NCBI GenBank assembly: GCA_003313425.1
Contig: NHZP01000091.1
Coordinates: forward strand, 28,850 to 92,849
Source: Pseudopyrenochaeta lycopersici
Taxonomy: Eukaryota; Ascomycota; Dothideomycetes; Pleosporales; Pseudopyrenochaetaceae
Direction: 5' to 3'
Length of the DNA: 64,000 nt
Part shown: positions 45,226 through 58,415 of the stretch, piece after piece
Layout of the letters: every line of letters starts with the position of its first letter
Position numbering within the stretch: position 1 is the stretch's first letter
Translations under genes and position numbers: made by a program
Notes under the pieces: model-generated
What the model was told of the DNA's origin: nothing
Database searches by the model: none
What the model saw: only the letters and a program-made list of their open reading frames with translations

Positions 45226-46297
45226 GCAGCAACCGATGAACGATAGCGAGGTGATGGACGCGTTTATCAGCACAGTAGGCTGTCGAAGAGCAGTAATAAG
45301 TTAGTATATGGACGGCAGGCGATTATCTTGCAGACAGCTACAGGCAAGAGCAGATACAGGAGTAGGCGGCGCAGCAGACAGGGCAGCAGAAGGCGTAGAG
45401 ATAGCGTTCTGCGATAACTGTGAGGAGCAGGAGTATAGAGGGCAGAAACAGTAGCAGGACGAGGAGCAGGTACAGGCGAGGCAGGAGCAGGTAGTACGGG
45501 CGAAGCTCAATGAGCTATCGCAGACAACGTGTCCATACTGCTAGGGTATGTTGCATAAAGTATTCAGGAGGGAGGAGGGCAAGGTAGCAGTACAGCAGGA
45601 GGAAGAGGAGGAGGAGTATAAGGCAGGGCAGCAAGAGGAGGAAGAGGCGGAGCAACAGACTGAGCAGCAAGCTGAGCGGCAGGCCGAGCAGCAGACTAAG
45701 CTGCAGACTGAGCAGCAGGCCGAGCAGGCCGAGCAGCAAGCTAAGCAGCAGGCCGAGCAGCAGGCCAAGCAGCAGGCCAAGCAGCAGGCTGAGCAGCAGG
45801 CCGAGCAGGAGCTCAAGCAGAGAGAGTGCGAGGCGGCAGTACATAGTCTGTGGCAGTGTCTGCGGCTTAGGCAGGAGGGGTTGCAGGATATAGAGGAGCT
45901 GCGGAGCAGGGTAAGGTATAAAAAGGAGGTTCAAACGTGCTGGAAGTGTGGGATAATAGAGTATCTCTGCGGCAGAACGCAGGGTAGTAAGCAGAGCAGT
46001 AAGCAGAGCAGTAAGTAGAGTAGTAGGCAGGCAGATTGCGCATGGCCGAACGTAGCGATAGCAGTGCTATATGGGCTACAAGTAGCAGTAGAGGCAAAAG
46101 CAAAGCTAGAGGTAGGTAGAGGAATTTAAGATAGTAGGCTTTGGGAGGTAGGATATCGTGGGCAGGTAGATAGTAAGGAGGAGCTAGGTAGATAGATAGG
46201 AGAGGTATATCAAGATAGGCGGATTTTTAAGCATATTACTAGTAAAGGAGTAGCTAGTATTATATATAGTATCTTAGAAGAGGAAAGAAAGAAATAG

Positions 46298-48270
46298 ATA
46301 TAATTTATATAGTATTTATAAAAGAATAGTTAACTAGTTTAAATAAGAAAAAAGAAGAAGAAAGTAAAGTAATTTAATATAAGATATTAGAAAGAGAGTA
46401 AATAATAGATAGCTGTATTTAATAAGAAAAAGAAGAAAGAGAGTAAAGTAATTTAATATAAGATATTAGAAAGAAAGTTAAGAATTGCTAGCTACTTTAA
46501 ATAATATATAGAATAGCTATAATTAGGTTAATTTTTAGAAAAATTAAGTTTATATATAAGTTTTAGTAGAAAATACTATATAAATAATAACAGTAAGAAG
46601 CTATAGTATATAAAACTATTCTAGAAATATAGTAGTATAACTTTTATAGTAGTACAACTTTTCTAGTAGTATAATAAAAAGTTATTAAAATATAATAGTT
46701 AAAAGATAAAAAGAAAAGAAGAAGAAAAGTATTAGACTTAATAATTAATAATAGTATAGTAAAGAATAGTTTTTAAAGTAAAGTAAATAAAATAGTAGTA
46801 AAGAAGAATATAGTAAGTAAAGTTATAGTAAGTAAAGTAGAAGTAAGTAAAGTAGAAGATAAAATAGTAGTATATAAGATAGTAGGAAGTAAGATAGTAG
46901 AAAATAAGATAGTAAGTTAAATTATAGCTAAAGTAGTAGTAAGTAAAAGAGTAGATAATATAGTAGTAGGTAATATAGTAGATAAAGTAGTAGATAGGAA
47001 AGTAGTAGGTAAAGTTGTTAATAAGTAAGTAGGTAAAATAAAAGTAGATAAAGTAGTAGTAAAAGAAGTAAAAGTAAATAATAGGTTAGGAGTATTAATA
47101 GGAAAAAAGAAGAGAAAAGTAAAATAATTACAATATAGTATAAGGACAAGTAAATAATAAGTAATTATAATTAAAAGAAAGAGGTTAAAAAGAGTAAAGT
47201 AATAAAAGATAAGTTAAAAAGTGCAAAGTAATAAAATAGAGGTTAAAGAAGAATAGATAGTAAGTAAGTAGTGTTACTTAGAAAAAAAAAAGATAGTATA
47301 ATAATATAAAAGAGTATAGTATATAGAGTTATTATAAGTAATAGAGTAGATAGTATAGTAGAAGTAATATTATAAAAGTTTAGAATTTAATAAGAATAAA
47401 ATAGTAGGAATAGTTTTAAAGTTAATAAGAATAATAAAAGTAAGTAGTAAGTAGTTAAAGACTAAGTAGTAAATAGTATTATAAAAAAAATAAAAGTAAA
47501 GTAATATAATATAGTAGAGAAGAATAGTAAGTTATAAGTAATAGAGTAGGTAGTATAGTAGAAGTAGTAAAATTAAGATTTAGCATTTTAAGAAAATAGG
47601 ACAGTAGAAATAGTTTTAAATTTATTAAGAAATATTATTTAAAGTTAGTATAAGTAGATAGTAGTAGGTAGAAAGTAGTTTTATGTTATTAAGGTTAAAA
47701 AAAGGAAAGTAATAGAATATAGTATAAGAGTAGAAAGATAGTAGGTATATAGTTTATAGTTTTAGTTAGTTAAAAAAGAGATTAGTAATTTAATATAGTA
47801 TAGAAGGAGATAGATAGTAGAGTTTTAGTTTGTAGTTTTATAGAGTTAAGAGTTAAGAAAACAAAGTAATAGTATAGAAGTAATAGTATAGAAGTAATAG
47901 TATAGAGGTAGATAAATAGTAAGGTTTTAGTAAGTAGTATTATAGAGAAAAGAAAAAGAAGAGTAAAGTAATTATATAAAGTATTAAGGGAGATAAATAG
48001 TAGGGATTCGATAACTAGTTTTATAGGAGTAAGAGTTAGGAGAGTAAAGTAATAGAATATAGTATAGAGAGAGAAAGACAGTAGAGATTTGCTAACCGCT
48101 TTTATAGAGATAAGAAAGAGGAGAGCGAAGTAATACAATAGAGTATAGAGAGAGAAAGATAGTAGAGATTTAGTAACTAGTTTTATAGAGTTATAAAAGA
48201 GGAGAGTAAAGTAATATAATATAGTATAGAGAGAGTAAGGTAGTAGGGATTCGCTAACCGCTAACCCATG
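46298..48270. repeat. C-poor A/G/T tail with tandem repeats (TLH B tail)
   Basis: Follows the TLH B stop codon. It begins with the same sequence as the tail of copy A. 46760-47100 is filled with short GTAAGTAAAGTAGTA-like units. 47490-48260 carries the same approximately 70-80-bp unit as 10130-10983, ending with GGATTCGCTAACCGCTAACCC. No gene seen. Confidence 0.72.
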
Positions 48271-48802
48271 GCGGTAACTGGAATCAGATCTAATTCTAGT
48301 TTTTTGTTAATAACCAGATATTTAAGGTTTGCGGGAGATTGTGTTACGTAGCTAGAGTCTAGTATACTTCAAACTATATTCTAGTTAGGTTCCTATTAGC
48401 TTATATACCCTAAATTTAAGTATATTAATTAGCGCATTAAGTTCTATGTTCTGTTTAATTTGCATCTCTGTAACCTATGTAGTTAAGGTTGTTAGGGTTG
48501 CGTGTTAAGGGTTAGGGTTAAGTTAGTAAGGCTATTAGTGCGCAGTAATACTGTTAGTGCGTAATAAACACCAGAAGATTAGTATTAGAGCAGGTTCCGA
48601 TATAATAAGGAGTAATTATAAAAACAAATATGTAACTCGCTACGCAGCAGAAAATAGGGGATAAGGAATATAAGTAATGTGTAACCTGCAGTAAAGTATT
48701 GTTAATAGCACGTAATTGTTTTGCACCCGTTAAGCAGCTAGTAACCTGTTGCTGTTATCTATTTTAATTTAATCCTACTAGTGCAGTTTAAATACAGCGA
48801 GA
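48271..48802. other. Spacer upstream of TLH C with TTAGGG-like words
   Basis: About 530 bp before the ATG of TLH C. Near 48487-48530 the words GTTAGGGTTG and AAGGGTTAGGGTTAAG occur, close to the fungal telomere repeat TTAGGG. Probably the promoter side of TLH C. No gene seen. Confidence 0.5.
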
Positions 48803-51800
48803 ATGGCAGAGAGAAGCATAGCAGGCTAGTATTTTGAGCATTTAGTAGAGTATTCGTTAGCTATTTGTAAAGAGTGCAGATATAGGGTTTTACCTAGCTA
48901 GATTAAGAGTTATTTGCAGCGTGTCTACTAGGTTAGTTATAAGCAGGCCGAGTTAGTAGAGGAAGAGGTTAGCTGTTAGGCTAGTTTAATCTAGTATGCT
49001 AGCGAAGTAGAGGTGCCTAGTAAAGTTATTCAGCCTATTCGCTAGTTACTAGTGTACCCAGACGGGTTAGTGTGTAATGTAGGCTTTAGCTGTTGCCGCC
49101 GCGTGTTTCAAAGCGCAGAGACTATAAGGAAGTATTAGCAAAGGGCCTATACTTAGTTAGTAGCAGGGAAAGGAGGTTATCTAAGTTAATTAGTAAAGAA
49201 GATAATATAGACACGCAGTAAAGAGGGTTATAAGGTAGTTTATTACTAGCAGTTATTAGTATAAGGTTAGGGTTCGCAGTATTTTAAAGTGCGAGAACTA
49301 GCCCAGGGCTAGGAAGACAGCCCAGAACCCGTTCCTGTTAACGGCGAGGCAGCGTGGGCCTAGGTAGGCGAGGAGATAGCCAGGACGTGGGCTAACGTCG
49401 AGAAGCGGGCACAAAACACTATCTAGGAGGGTAAGAGGGATAAGGTAAATCTGTAGTTAGAGCGGACGCAGTAGCTGCTATATTTAGTAGGTATAGAGAG
49501 GCTCGATTTATTAGTATGCACTAAAGAGCTAAATGCTGAACCTAACCCTAAGAAGGATAAGGAGCTGGAGCCCGTTAAGGCAGTAATTTAGGTAGCTATA
49601 GATAGGTTGGCGCGGTTTAGCCAGGCATCCGTAATTAAGCGGATTAGTGTGTTTATGTAGTTAGAGGTAATTCAGATAGAGAAGCACTAGACGCAGTTCT
49701 AGCTATTGCAGCCGTATATAGATAAGAAGGCGATTATAGAGCACGCACGGCCGTAGAAGTAGATATTAATGTTTTTTACGCGGACATAGAAAGAGTATAC
49801 ATAAAAAAGCCCTAAGTACTAATTTACGCGCCGGCAGCAGGAGGTATAGGAGGTATTAGTTAAAGAAGTAGAGGGGGGTGTAGAGGCAGAAGAGGCGGAA
49901 GAGGGGATAGACAAGGATGTGGACGAGGATGTAGACAAAGATATAGACGAGGAGATGCTAGATAAGATAGACGAGGCGATAGAAGAGATAGAAGCAGATA
50001 AAGAGCAGGATTAAGTATACTATGCTAAGTGCATTAACAAGCCTAAGAGGTTATCAAAGATCTAGAAAGCGTGTTTAGAGTTTTATATTACGTTATTAAA
50101 CTAATCTATTACTCGTAAGGAGTATGACAACCTATTAGTGTGTACATTAGCAGTGTTAGGTGTAAAGGAGGATAGTTAGAAAGGCCCTAAGTAGTACCCG
50201 CCTATTTTGTCCGCAGTTATTAAGGTAGCCTAATTTATAGTAGTGTAGCAAGCATTAGAGTTATTGGAGCCGTTTAAGGAGGACGAGTTTAACAGCGACA
50301 GCGTATACGAGAGCAACGACAGTAGCAGCTGGCCACGACGCTAGCGCAAAGGTTATTTACAGTTTATATAGGAGATAATAGATAAGTTTATAGTACAAGG
50401 CAGCTACAGGCTAATATAGTAGATGTTAGATTTACAGACATACAGGTTAAAGATTTATTATAACACCACGTCGCGAGGCCACGTTAAATAGACAGGGCAA
50501 GATAAGTTATTATATAAGGGGTTGCATTTTAACATAGCGTAGTTCTGTAGTATAGTGCACAGTTTAGCAGTTGAGAGCCAGCGGTTGTTAATAGAGGAGT
50601 TGTTGTTTAGTAACAGCAAGGCTGCAGAACTAGTGCCTAGTATCCTGTAGGAGGGTTTGCGCGATAACCTAACTAACGAGCAGCCTAGGTAGAATTTTTT
50701 AAAAGACTATTAGACCCGCATGCCTGTAGATAGAGAAAAGTAGTTATTTAAGTGGGTAGGTTAAGAAGCTACAGTTAGAGACAGGTTTATAAAGCTAGGA
50801 ACCTATTCTAGAATTAATAGAAAAGAAGTAAAGTAGTATATAGATTAGGTTATTAAGTTTTAAGAGAAGTTAATTATGTTAACGCACATAGTAGGCAGAC
50901 AGCTAGCAAGAGGTCTAGAGATTTTAAGCATCTAGTATAGTAACATAGTAAAAGGGGGACATTAGAATATATTTATTAAAGACGGTATAGTAGCGTTTAT
51001 AATAAGGTACTATAAGGGATATAGCGTTAGCGGCGATATTAAGATTATCTATTAATATTTACCGCGCGAAGTAGGTAAGTTATTCGTGTAGTATATATAG
51101 TTATTATTACTGTTCTAGCAGCAGTTAGAGGCAATAGTGTAGGAAAAGGAGGCAATTTCGTCGCACATGTAGGTGGCTGACCTAAGCAGACGTAAGTAGA
51201 CAGGCGACAGGTTGCGGGAAGCATTAAAGCGCGAGAGTAGGGTAAGATTAGGGTAAGAGTTAACGATTACGGCATACCGCGAAATTACAATTAGTATTAG
51301 TTAGAGATTTTTGCGCGGATCTACAGCGTTTAGGACAGACAAAGGGGATAAGAATAAAGAGTAGAATAAGGAGAATATTAGGGCCGCTATTATAGACAAG
51401 TAAGCTAGGCATACAGCGCATATTATAAGGTTAATATACGCACGTAGGATTATAGAGCAGGCAGGGGTGACAGCTAACTAAAGGCAGTTATTCTGTAATT
51501 TAAGCACTAATTAGTATTAATTTTTAGGGTTTTAAGTAAGGGTTAAGGAGGAGGATAGGTGTAAGAAGTAGAAGAGGGCACTGTTCGAAAACAAGGCTAA
51601 CAAGGCGAAGATTAATTAATAGAGCTAGTTAAGGAAGATAAATACAATAGCGTAATTACAGTAGATAATAGGTAACACAGCTAAGTTCTAGGGCGTGCAG
51701 AAAGTAGCTATTAAGGCAATTATAGCTAGCGAGAGTCCTATAGTAGCCGTAATACTAACAGGGGCAGGTAAGAGTATGTTATTTATGTTACTAGCGTGGG

Positions 51801-53490
51801 CAGAGCAGGGTAGCACGACAGTTATTATAGTCCCGTTAATTACGTTACAAGGAGATATAAAGCAGCAGTGTAAGACGTTAGGGATATTATATGCTAAGTA
51901 GGAGAGTCGCCGTCCGCCTAATACAGCCGCGGTAGTATTAGTAACGCCTAAGTTAGCTATTAGAGAGGAATTCGCGACGTTTTTAAACTAGTTACGAGTA
52001 ACACAATAATTAGACTAGATTGTAATTAATAAGTGTTACATTATGTTAAATCAGCGATACACGTTCTGTAAGCAGATGCAGTAATTAGGCAGGTTAGCAG
52101 CAGCCAAGACACAGATAGTGTTATTAACAGCGACATTACTGCTAAGTAAGGAGGACGAGTTATTTTAACAGATACATTTTATGCGGGATTAGGTTAAGGT
52201 GTTCTAAGCAGATACAGTAAGGACGAACGTAGCGTATTAAGTAATTAAGGTAGGTAAGGCGGTAAAGAAGAATAAGGTAGAAGTAATAGTGTTAGATATA
52301 GTGCGGCAGAAGTTAAAGAAGTATAAGACGGGTAAGATTATAATATACAGTAATTCAGTGCCGAAGGTTAAAGAGTTAGTAAAGAAGTTAGGATATCACG
52401 CGTATTTTTATAACGTGATAGGCAAGGTAAGTATGTTAGAAGATTTTATAGCAGGGAAGTAGCAAGTAATTATAGTAACGAGCGCGTTAGGCATAGGGGT
52501 CGACATACCTAATATTTAGTGTATTATTTATATTAATTAGCTGTTTTTAGTGTTAGATTACGCATAAGAGAGTGGTAAGGTAGGGCGAGATAGATAGTAA
52601 AGCGAGGCAGTTATTATCGCACAGGAAGGTAATCAACGAGCGGCGGATAGCTAGCAGAGCGAGGCAGAGCAGGCGTTAGTCTAATTGTATATAGAAGGAG
52701 AGGGTAGGATAGCATAATGTAGGCGGGTGGTGTTAGACAGATATTTAGATAGGCGAAAGACAGAGCAGATAGGGTGCAAAGAGGGAGAGGAGAGATATAA
52801 CGTTTGCAGGGGAGTAGAAGAGAAGACAGATAAAGAGGAAAGTAAGGAAGAGACGGACATAGTTAGATGCGAAGGAGAAGAAATATAGTGAGTATTTACG
52901 TAGTAAGAGCGTAAGCAATAAGGCCCGTAGCAGATGTTAATACAGAATTAATAGTAAGAGTTTGCAGAGGTAGAGTAGTTACAGCAATAATTAGCGTAGT
53001 AGGTAAAGCAGTGCAGGATATGCGAGGGGGCTAGGGATAGTAAGAACAGCAGGCACGACGTACAGTAGTATTAGCGGGTTAAAAGCTAAGAGGTTAAGGA
53101 GAAGATTAAGGCGTTAGACGTATAGATTAAGTATAATATATACGCAGGGTATTAGAAGTATAAGGCACTGTAAGAGATATGCAACGCGTAGGAGGCAGAT
53201 AGATGTAGCAGATATTAGGCATCATAAGAAGAGGTTTGTTAATACTAAGGGGTGTTAACAAGTAGGTTTTTAGGGATATATTTAGGATTCAGCAAGGTAG
53301 CAGGGCAGTAAGTTTAATAATTAGAGGGATTTAGGATTAATAGTAGAGGGCTAGAGCAGACAGTTATTAAGTATTTAGGAAAGAAGCAAGTATTAGAGAC
53401 AGTTAAGAGTAATAATTTAGTAGGAGAATTTTATTAGATTATAAGGTTATTAGTAGAGTAGAGTAAATATAGAGGATAATAGGGTTAGAG
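48803..53490 (+). pseudogene. Telomere-linked RecQ-like helicase relic (copy C)
   Basis: One frame from ATG at 48803 can be read to about 53490 without indels, only RIP-type stops. The N-terminus has C-x2-C (ICKEC, 48865-48885) with the paired His turned to Tyr. A long middle region includes an Asp/Glu-rich stretch (about 49870-50010) and HFNIAQFCSIVHSL-type conserved text. The helicase core follows: TGAGKSMLF (Walker A, about 51758-51785, open in 51695-51901), IVINKCYIM (DExH box, normally DECH, near 52020), LLTATLLL (52120), TSALGIGVDIP (about 52480) and YAQESGKVGRD (about 52560). A Cys-containing C-terminus is less clear and the true stop is not fixed. Roughly 1550 codons. It is more distant from A/B than those are from each other. 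Confidence 0.85.
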
Positions 53491-53879
53491 TAAGCAGGAT
53501 TAAATTTAGGTTTAGGTTATAAGCAGTAGAAGAGAGAAAGAGAGGGGTAATACCCCGTGTAATAGTATAGGGGGTGTTTAGATTAATAAAGCTATTTAAG
53601 AGTAAAGAGGATGTTAACATTAAATTTACTGCAGAGTAGCCCTAGTTGCGCGTAAAGGAGCCCCTTCCTGAGAAGCTATGACTTTTCATACCGGAATTTC
53701 GCTAAGTTAGGCTTAACGCTAGGGTTTCTTATACCTAGAATAGTAATCTTAGGGGCTCTCTTATTTTAGCGAAATGCGGATATTATAAACACTTTTTTAT
53801 TAAACTTTTAGTATAAATATTACTTAATAGCTTCTAAAGAATATTATTTATTAGTTTGCAGCCTTATCTAGCAACGTAT
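53491..53879. other. Spacer between TLH C and TLH D
   Basis: About 390 bp including an ordinary-composition patch (53620-53780). It holds the 3' end of C and the promoter side of D. No RNA gene or repeat recognised. Confidence 0.45.
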
Positions 53880-56800
53880 ATGTTGCGATAGGATTAGGAT
53901 TTGCCCCTAGATATAGAGTTCTGCTAGGACGCACGGATACTAGTTGCACAAACAGGAATAATAACACAGACAGAGAGCAGCGCAGAATATTAACCTGTAC
54001 GCTTATCGCAGTCAGTAGAAGACTCTATATACTTTCTTAAAGAGTACAGCGTAATTATTTGTAAGCAGCATGCAACTGCTGTTTAAAATCTAGATATACA
54101 TCTGCAGAAGTATTACTCTGTAAGAAGTAAGACATAAAAAGCAATTATTAAAAGCTATTAGGATAAGCAAGTTAAGAGCCCGTAAGAAGTTAAGTTACTA
54201 GTACTGCTAGGACTGCTGATTAAAGAGCTTAGGGCGCTGCTTAATAGCTTCCGCTATAAAGAGGAAGATTATGGTTTTATAATAATTAACTTTAGTATAC
54301 TACGCGTACATCTAAAAAAACTTTACGCGCGATTATAGAAAGGCGAGACAAGTTCGCTATATAAAAAAGTAAAAGTTTAGACGTTCTTTCGTAATAGAGG
54401 ATAGCAGCGATATTTTATTATTAATATAGGAGGTAGTACTAGCAGTTTAGTAGTGTCCTGTAAAGTAGCAGATATAGTAGAGTATTAGCTCGCGTAATAG
54501 GACGCAACAAAACAGATTCTTAAGGAAAGAGCGCAGGTTATAGAAGAGGAAATAGCAAAGACAGACAGGACTAGCTAGTTTAGTCGGACAGGGTGGCCAG
54601 AATATTTTGCAAATTGTAATCTAGTACATCTTACTTATTAGATCTAACTACCTAACTAAGGTAATACGAAGCTTAAGCTTGCAGCAGAGCTAGTTAAGCG
54701 ACTAATAGAAAGAAGCGTAAAGGGGCTATTAACACTTGCACGAGAGACAAGACGATGGCTGAAGAGCGCGCAGCGGAAAGAGCCTAACCCGCGACCGCTT
54801 GCTTAACTGCAAAACCTGGAGAGTTAGGCACAATATGCGAGCTACATAGTTAAGTTTATCTACTACATGCTGCGTATTATTACTAATAAAGAGAGGATAG
54901 TTTAGCGTAGCTATAGTATAGATAATAGCCGCGATAATAATAGTAATGGCGATAGCGTCGTGTCTGATAGTAGTGTGGATTTCAAGTCCTAGTTAGATTA
55001 AACAGGAAGCGACGCTGAAAGTAATAACAATAACCGCCCGCGCTGTAGTAAGAAGAAGAAGAAGAAGAATAGCATAGATATAATAAAGGATGCACGCGAG
55101 CTATTCTGTTAGTACGGTGAGCAGAAGGAACTAGCGATACGGCTGTAGGACTGGCTAGACAAGGACCCTAAGGAGAATAGAGAAGCTCAGCTTAACGCAC
55201 TGCTAGAGGTATTTACATCGTTTATATTTTATAACTTAGGCGACTGGCTGCTTAGTAGTAGGTTAATTTATTTTCTAGCTGTTATAGGTATTAACGCGGA
55301 TATAGGGCGCTTACGCACTGCGAAGAACTATTCGTACATGCTAGCTGGAGTCGTATACTGCATACGCGTGCTTAGCGTAGAAAAGCTACTGCCGTCAGTA
55401 CTCTGCGAAGAAAATTCAGATAGAGAGCGTAAACGCTTCTTAAAGATAAGAAAGTAGTATCTTACTAACAGCGCGTATAGCCTAATAAGTGAGGCTATTA
55501 ACATGTTAGCGTATAGGAAGTTTGTTGCGCTTGTAGCAGGCAATTCTAGTAATGCGTACTAGTTAGAGGATAAGATGATTTTTTATCTTAACGGCCGACT
55601 AATTTATATCAGCCGCTTTCGCACTATAGTACAGAATATTATCGCTGAGGCAGAGAGTATACTATAGCAAGAGCTGCTCTAGGTTATAGAGGAGAGCGAT
55701 TGATTTACTATTGTACTTAAGCGACTTGTTAACAATGTTACGTTTACTTAGCGAGGGGAGTCTTTTATTAATAATACTAAGAATTAGCTGAATAACGGAC
55801 TTAAGTAGATACTTACACAGGCTAAGTAGAGCGGAGAGGGCCGTAGGCTTCAGTTAAGCGACGGGAAGTAGAAGGTAAAGCAGGTAAAGCAGTATCTGCG
55901 TTTGCTTAATCGCTTCTTAGAGCTACTGCTGCTGTGTGTGTATATAATATCTAGGCAACTAGGCTATAGATCTAAGGTAATAATAATGCGGCATTAGAAC
56001 AGGTCACTGCAGGACTGTAATATCTTTATTATAGACGGACAGGTAATAACTGTAGTCTGCTATTATAAGTCGCAGTTACAGTAGGATAAGCTAAAGATTA
56101 TGCCGCGCTTTCTTCTGCTATAGTTAGGGTAAATTATAGTAGTATACTTAGTATACTTACAGCTATTTTAGGAATATCTTACTATAGAGGTGCTAGGCAG
56201 TAATATAAACAACTATATATAGGCGGATGAGCAGGGACTGTAGGGGACGGATTAACTTACGCGTGTGCTTAAGCGAGAGACAGGTAAGAGGCTGGGCGTA
56301 GAATTACATACGCTAGACTATTAATATATAGTAGTTAGCATTAGCAGAGTTATTATAGGAGAGTCGTTTAGTAAAGGGTATTAAGACGAGGTTAGGGAAA
56401 TTAAGGAGGCAGAGGTAGACGAGGCGGATAAAGACATTATTAAGCTACAGAACGCGCGGTTAACTGTAATAGGGGTAGGGAACTATAGCGTGCTAATTAA
56501 TATTATTAAGCATCTTAGTATACGCTTAATTAAGGTGTTCTAGCTGCTAAGTACGCTGTGGCATTACTTCTTAGGGCTTAAAAGGCAGAAGGATAATTAA
56601 GAGGTATAGTTAGGCGGTACTAGTACGGTAAAAAAGCGGCTAGAGCAGAGTAATAAGGATAAAGGTTAAGACGAAAGGCTTGTTATGCGGCTGAAAGAGA
56701 CGCGAATAGAAGATAAGAGAAAAGATGTAGTCTGTAGGGCGATGTAGCAGGTGCTAGGTTAAGAAGACGTAGGGTTTTAATCTATATAGTAGGAGCAGGT

Positions 56801-58415
56801 AATATATACTGTGCTTAATAGGCAGACACTGCTAGTAGTTGTGCTCCTGACGGGCGGGGGTAAGAGCTTACTGTTTACTATGCCAGCTTATATAGAGAAA
56901 AATAGAGTAACGGTAGTTATAGTACTGTATTAAGCGCTTATTACGGACTTAGTAGAACGCATATAAGCGTGCGGAATTAACTATATAGAGTAGAAGCATA
57001 GCAAGAGTAACCCGGCATTAATTATAGTCGTCAGCGCAGACGTAGCAGGCGACATAATAAGCAACGGGAATTTTGTTAGCTACGCAGGGATGTTAAATAG
57101 TAAAGGAATACTGCGGCGGGTTATTATAGACAAGTGTTATCTTATCTTTACAGTAAGTAACTAGCGACAGAAGCTGGCGATGCTAAAGAATTTGCGGTTA
57201 TTACTGTGCCTGCTAGTACTGCTTACAGCAACACTACTGCTGACGTGAGAGGGAGAGCTAGACAGAAGTATAATAATTTAGTGCGCGAGGTATATTTAAG
57301 CAAGCACGGTACAGCTAAATACGCGCTACTTTGTGTTATAGTGTAAGCGCGAGAAGCTGGACAAGACGGCGCTTATTATGTGTAAGCAACAACAGCGACT
57401 GCTACTGTATTAAGGGGAAAAGGGGGTGGTATACTGTTGGAGCAAATAGTAGTGTGACGATATAGCAGAGGCGCTAGGGTGTCTAAGCTATCACGCCGAC
57501 GTACTTAACCGTGCAGGGCGGTTAGTAGAGTGGCTTAAGAAGGGCGGACTTATTGTAGCTACGTTAGCGCTAGGAATAGGGGTTAATTACCCTAGGATTC
57601 TGTATATACTACACGTAGGGATGCTATAGAGCATAATTAACTACGCGTAAGAGAGTAGACGTGGAGGGTGAGGCGGGGAACGGGTTAACTCGGTGGTGCT
57701 AGTAGCGTAGGGTGAGGTAGAGGAGACGATAAAACAAAAGAGCGAGGACTTGGACGTGCAGGCAGTAGGCTTATTTTTAATAGGCAGCGGGTGTTGACGG
57801 GGGCTAATAAGCAGCTATCTTAACAGACAGCAGGTTAGCTATAACAATATCGAGTTGGCTGGGTGCGACCGTTGTGGAGAGGGGCTGAGAGAGTAGCTAG
57901 ATAAGTAAGAGAAGGCGAGCAGGGAGTGGCAGACGGTGCGAGAGAAGATAGATGAGCTTTAGCATGGGTGTGTTATATGCTGGGTGCTTGGACAAGGGAT
58001 AGAGGAACAAGAGGCTGTATGGACAGAGCACTGTACAATGCAGTGTACTGCGTACGATAGAGCAAGTAGGAGAGAAGTAGATGCGTTTCGGCGGAAGATT
58101 TAGGATAAAGGAGGTATTTACAGCTGCAGGCGGTGCTAAGTAAGTTAAAAGTACTGCGTAATAGGGGAAGATAATAAGGCGAAATATTAATAGCTAAATA
58201 TAATTATACTAATAGTATTTACAGTAATAGGGTTCAGTAACAGAGTAGAGGTTATACGAAAGTGTAGGTATACTAGTAATAGTACTAAGGAGTATGCGAA
58301 GTAGCTTAGGGGGCGGTATAAAGAGCGAGTTTAGGGAGAGTTTTTTAGCAACGCGATAGTAACAGTAATACAGATTATACTATAATTTAAGTAAGAAGAA
58401 GAAGTAGAGAGCTAG
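53880..58415 (+). pseudogene. Telomere-linked RecQ-like helicase relic (copy D)
   Basis: One frame of about 1505 codons from ATG at 53880 (MLR-D-D-PLDIEFC-DAR) with only RIP-type stops. The N-terminal zinc-finger-like YSVIICKQHATAV is near 54045. The middle domain includes the open piece around 55300-55540 (minus-strand shadow there). The helicase core has LLTGGGKSLLFTMP (Walker A, 56844-56885), IIDKCYLI (DExH, normally DECH, near 57128), LLTATLLL (about 57222), GVVYC-SKQQCDD (57425), LALGIGVNYP (about 57560) and YAQESRRGG (about 57640). Two Cys motifs (CDRCGEGL, CVICWVLG) and a conserved C-terminus (FSNRVEVIRKCRY, YKERVQGEFFSNA) end near 58383-58415. Walker A is 988 codons from the ATG in the same frame, so no net indel. 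Confidence 0.86.

Larger units (their letters stand above)
41412..46297 (+). pseudogene. Telomere-linked RecQ-like helicase relic (copy B)
   Basis: Best-preserved copy. ATG at 41412 opens MFTFLLSYSVLVCRQHTCAV, the Cys/His N-terminal region of fungal TLH proteins. A Ser tract, QTFFRERRYVRYFVV, a QEQA repeat and a long conserved middle domain follow, with Trp/Gln positions changed to TAG/TAA. A Q/A-rich repeat comes next, with one net frameshift between about 44120 and 44400. Then follow VVNKSHVVIT (DExH box, normally DESH), LLTATLPLL (motif III), the helicase C domain ([31 protein letters not shown]), an (Ala-Glu)n tract, CDNCEEQ and CWKCGI cysteine motifs. It ends TSKGVASIIYSILEEERKK and TAG at 46295-46297. 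The open piece 44507-45304 covers the helicase C domain. Motif I (Walker A) is absent. Confidence 0.88.

Noticed and set aside
44482..45273. 263-codon minus-strand Ser/Ala frame opposite TLH B
   Set aside because: Mirror image of the (GAGGCA)n array and helicase domain; the plus strand carries the conserved motifs.
47782..48138. 118-codon hydrophobic minus-strand frame
   Set aside because: Antisense of the tandem A/T-rich tail; the apparent repeats follow the DNA repeat unit.
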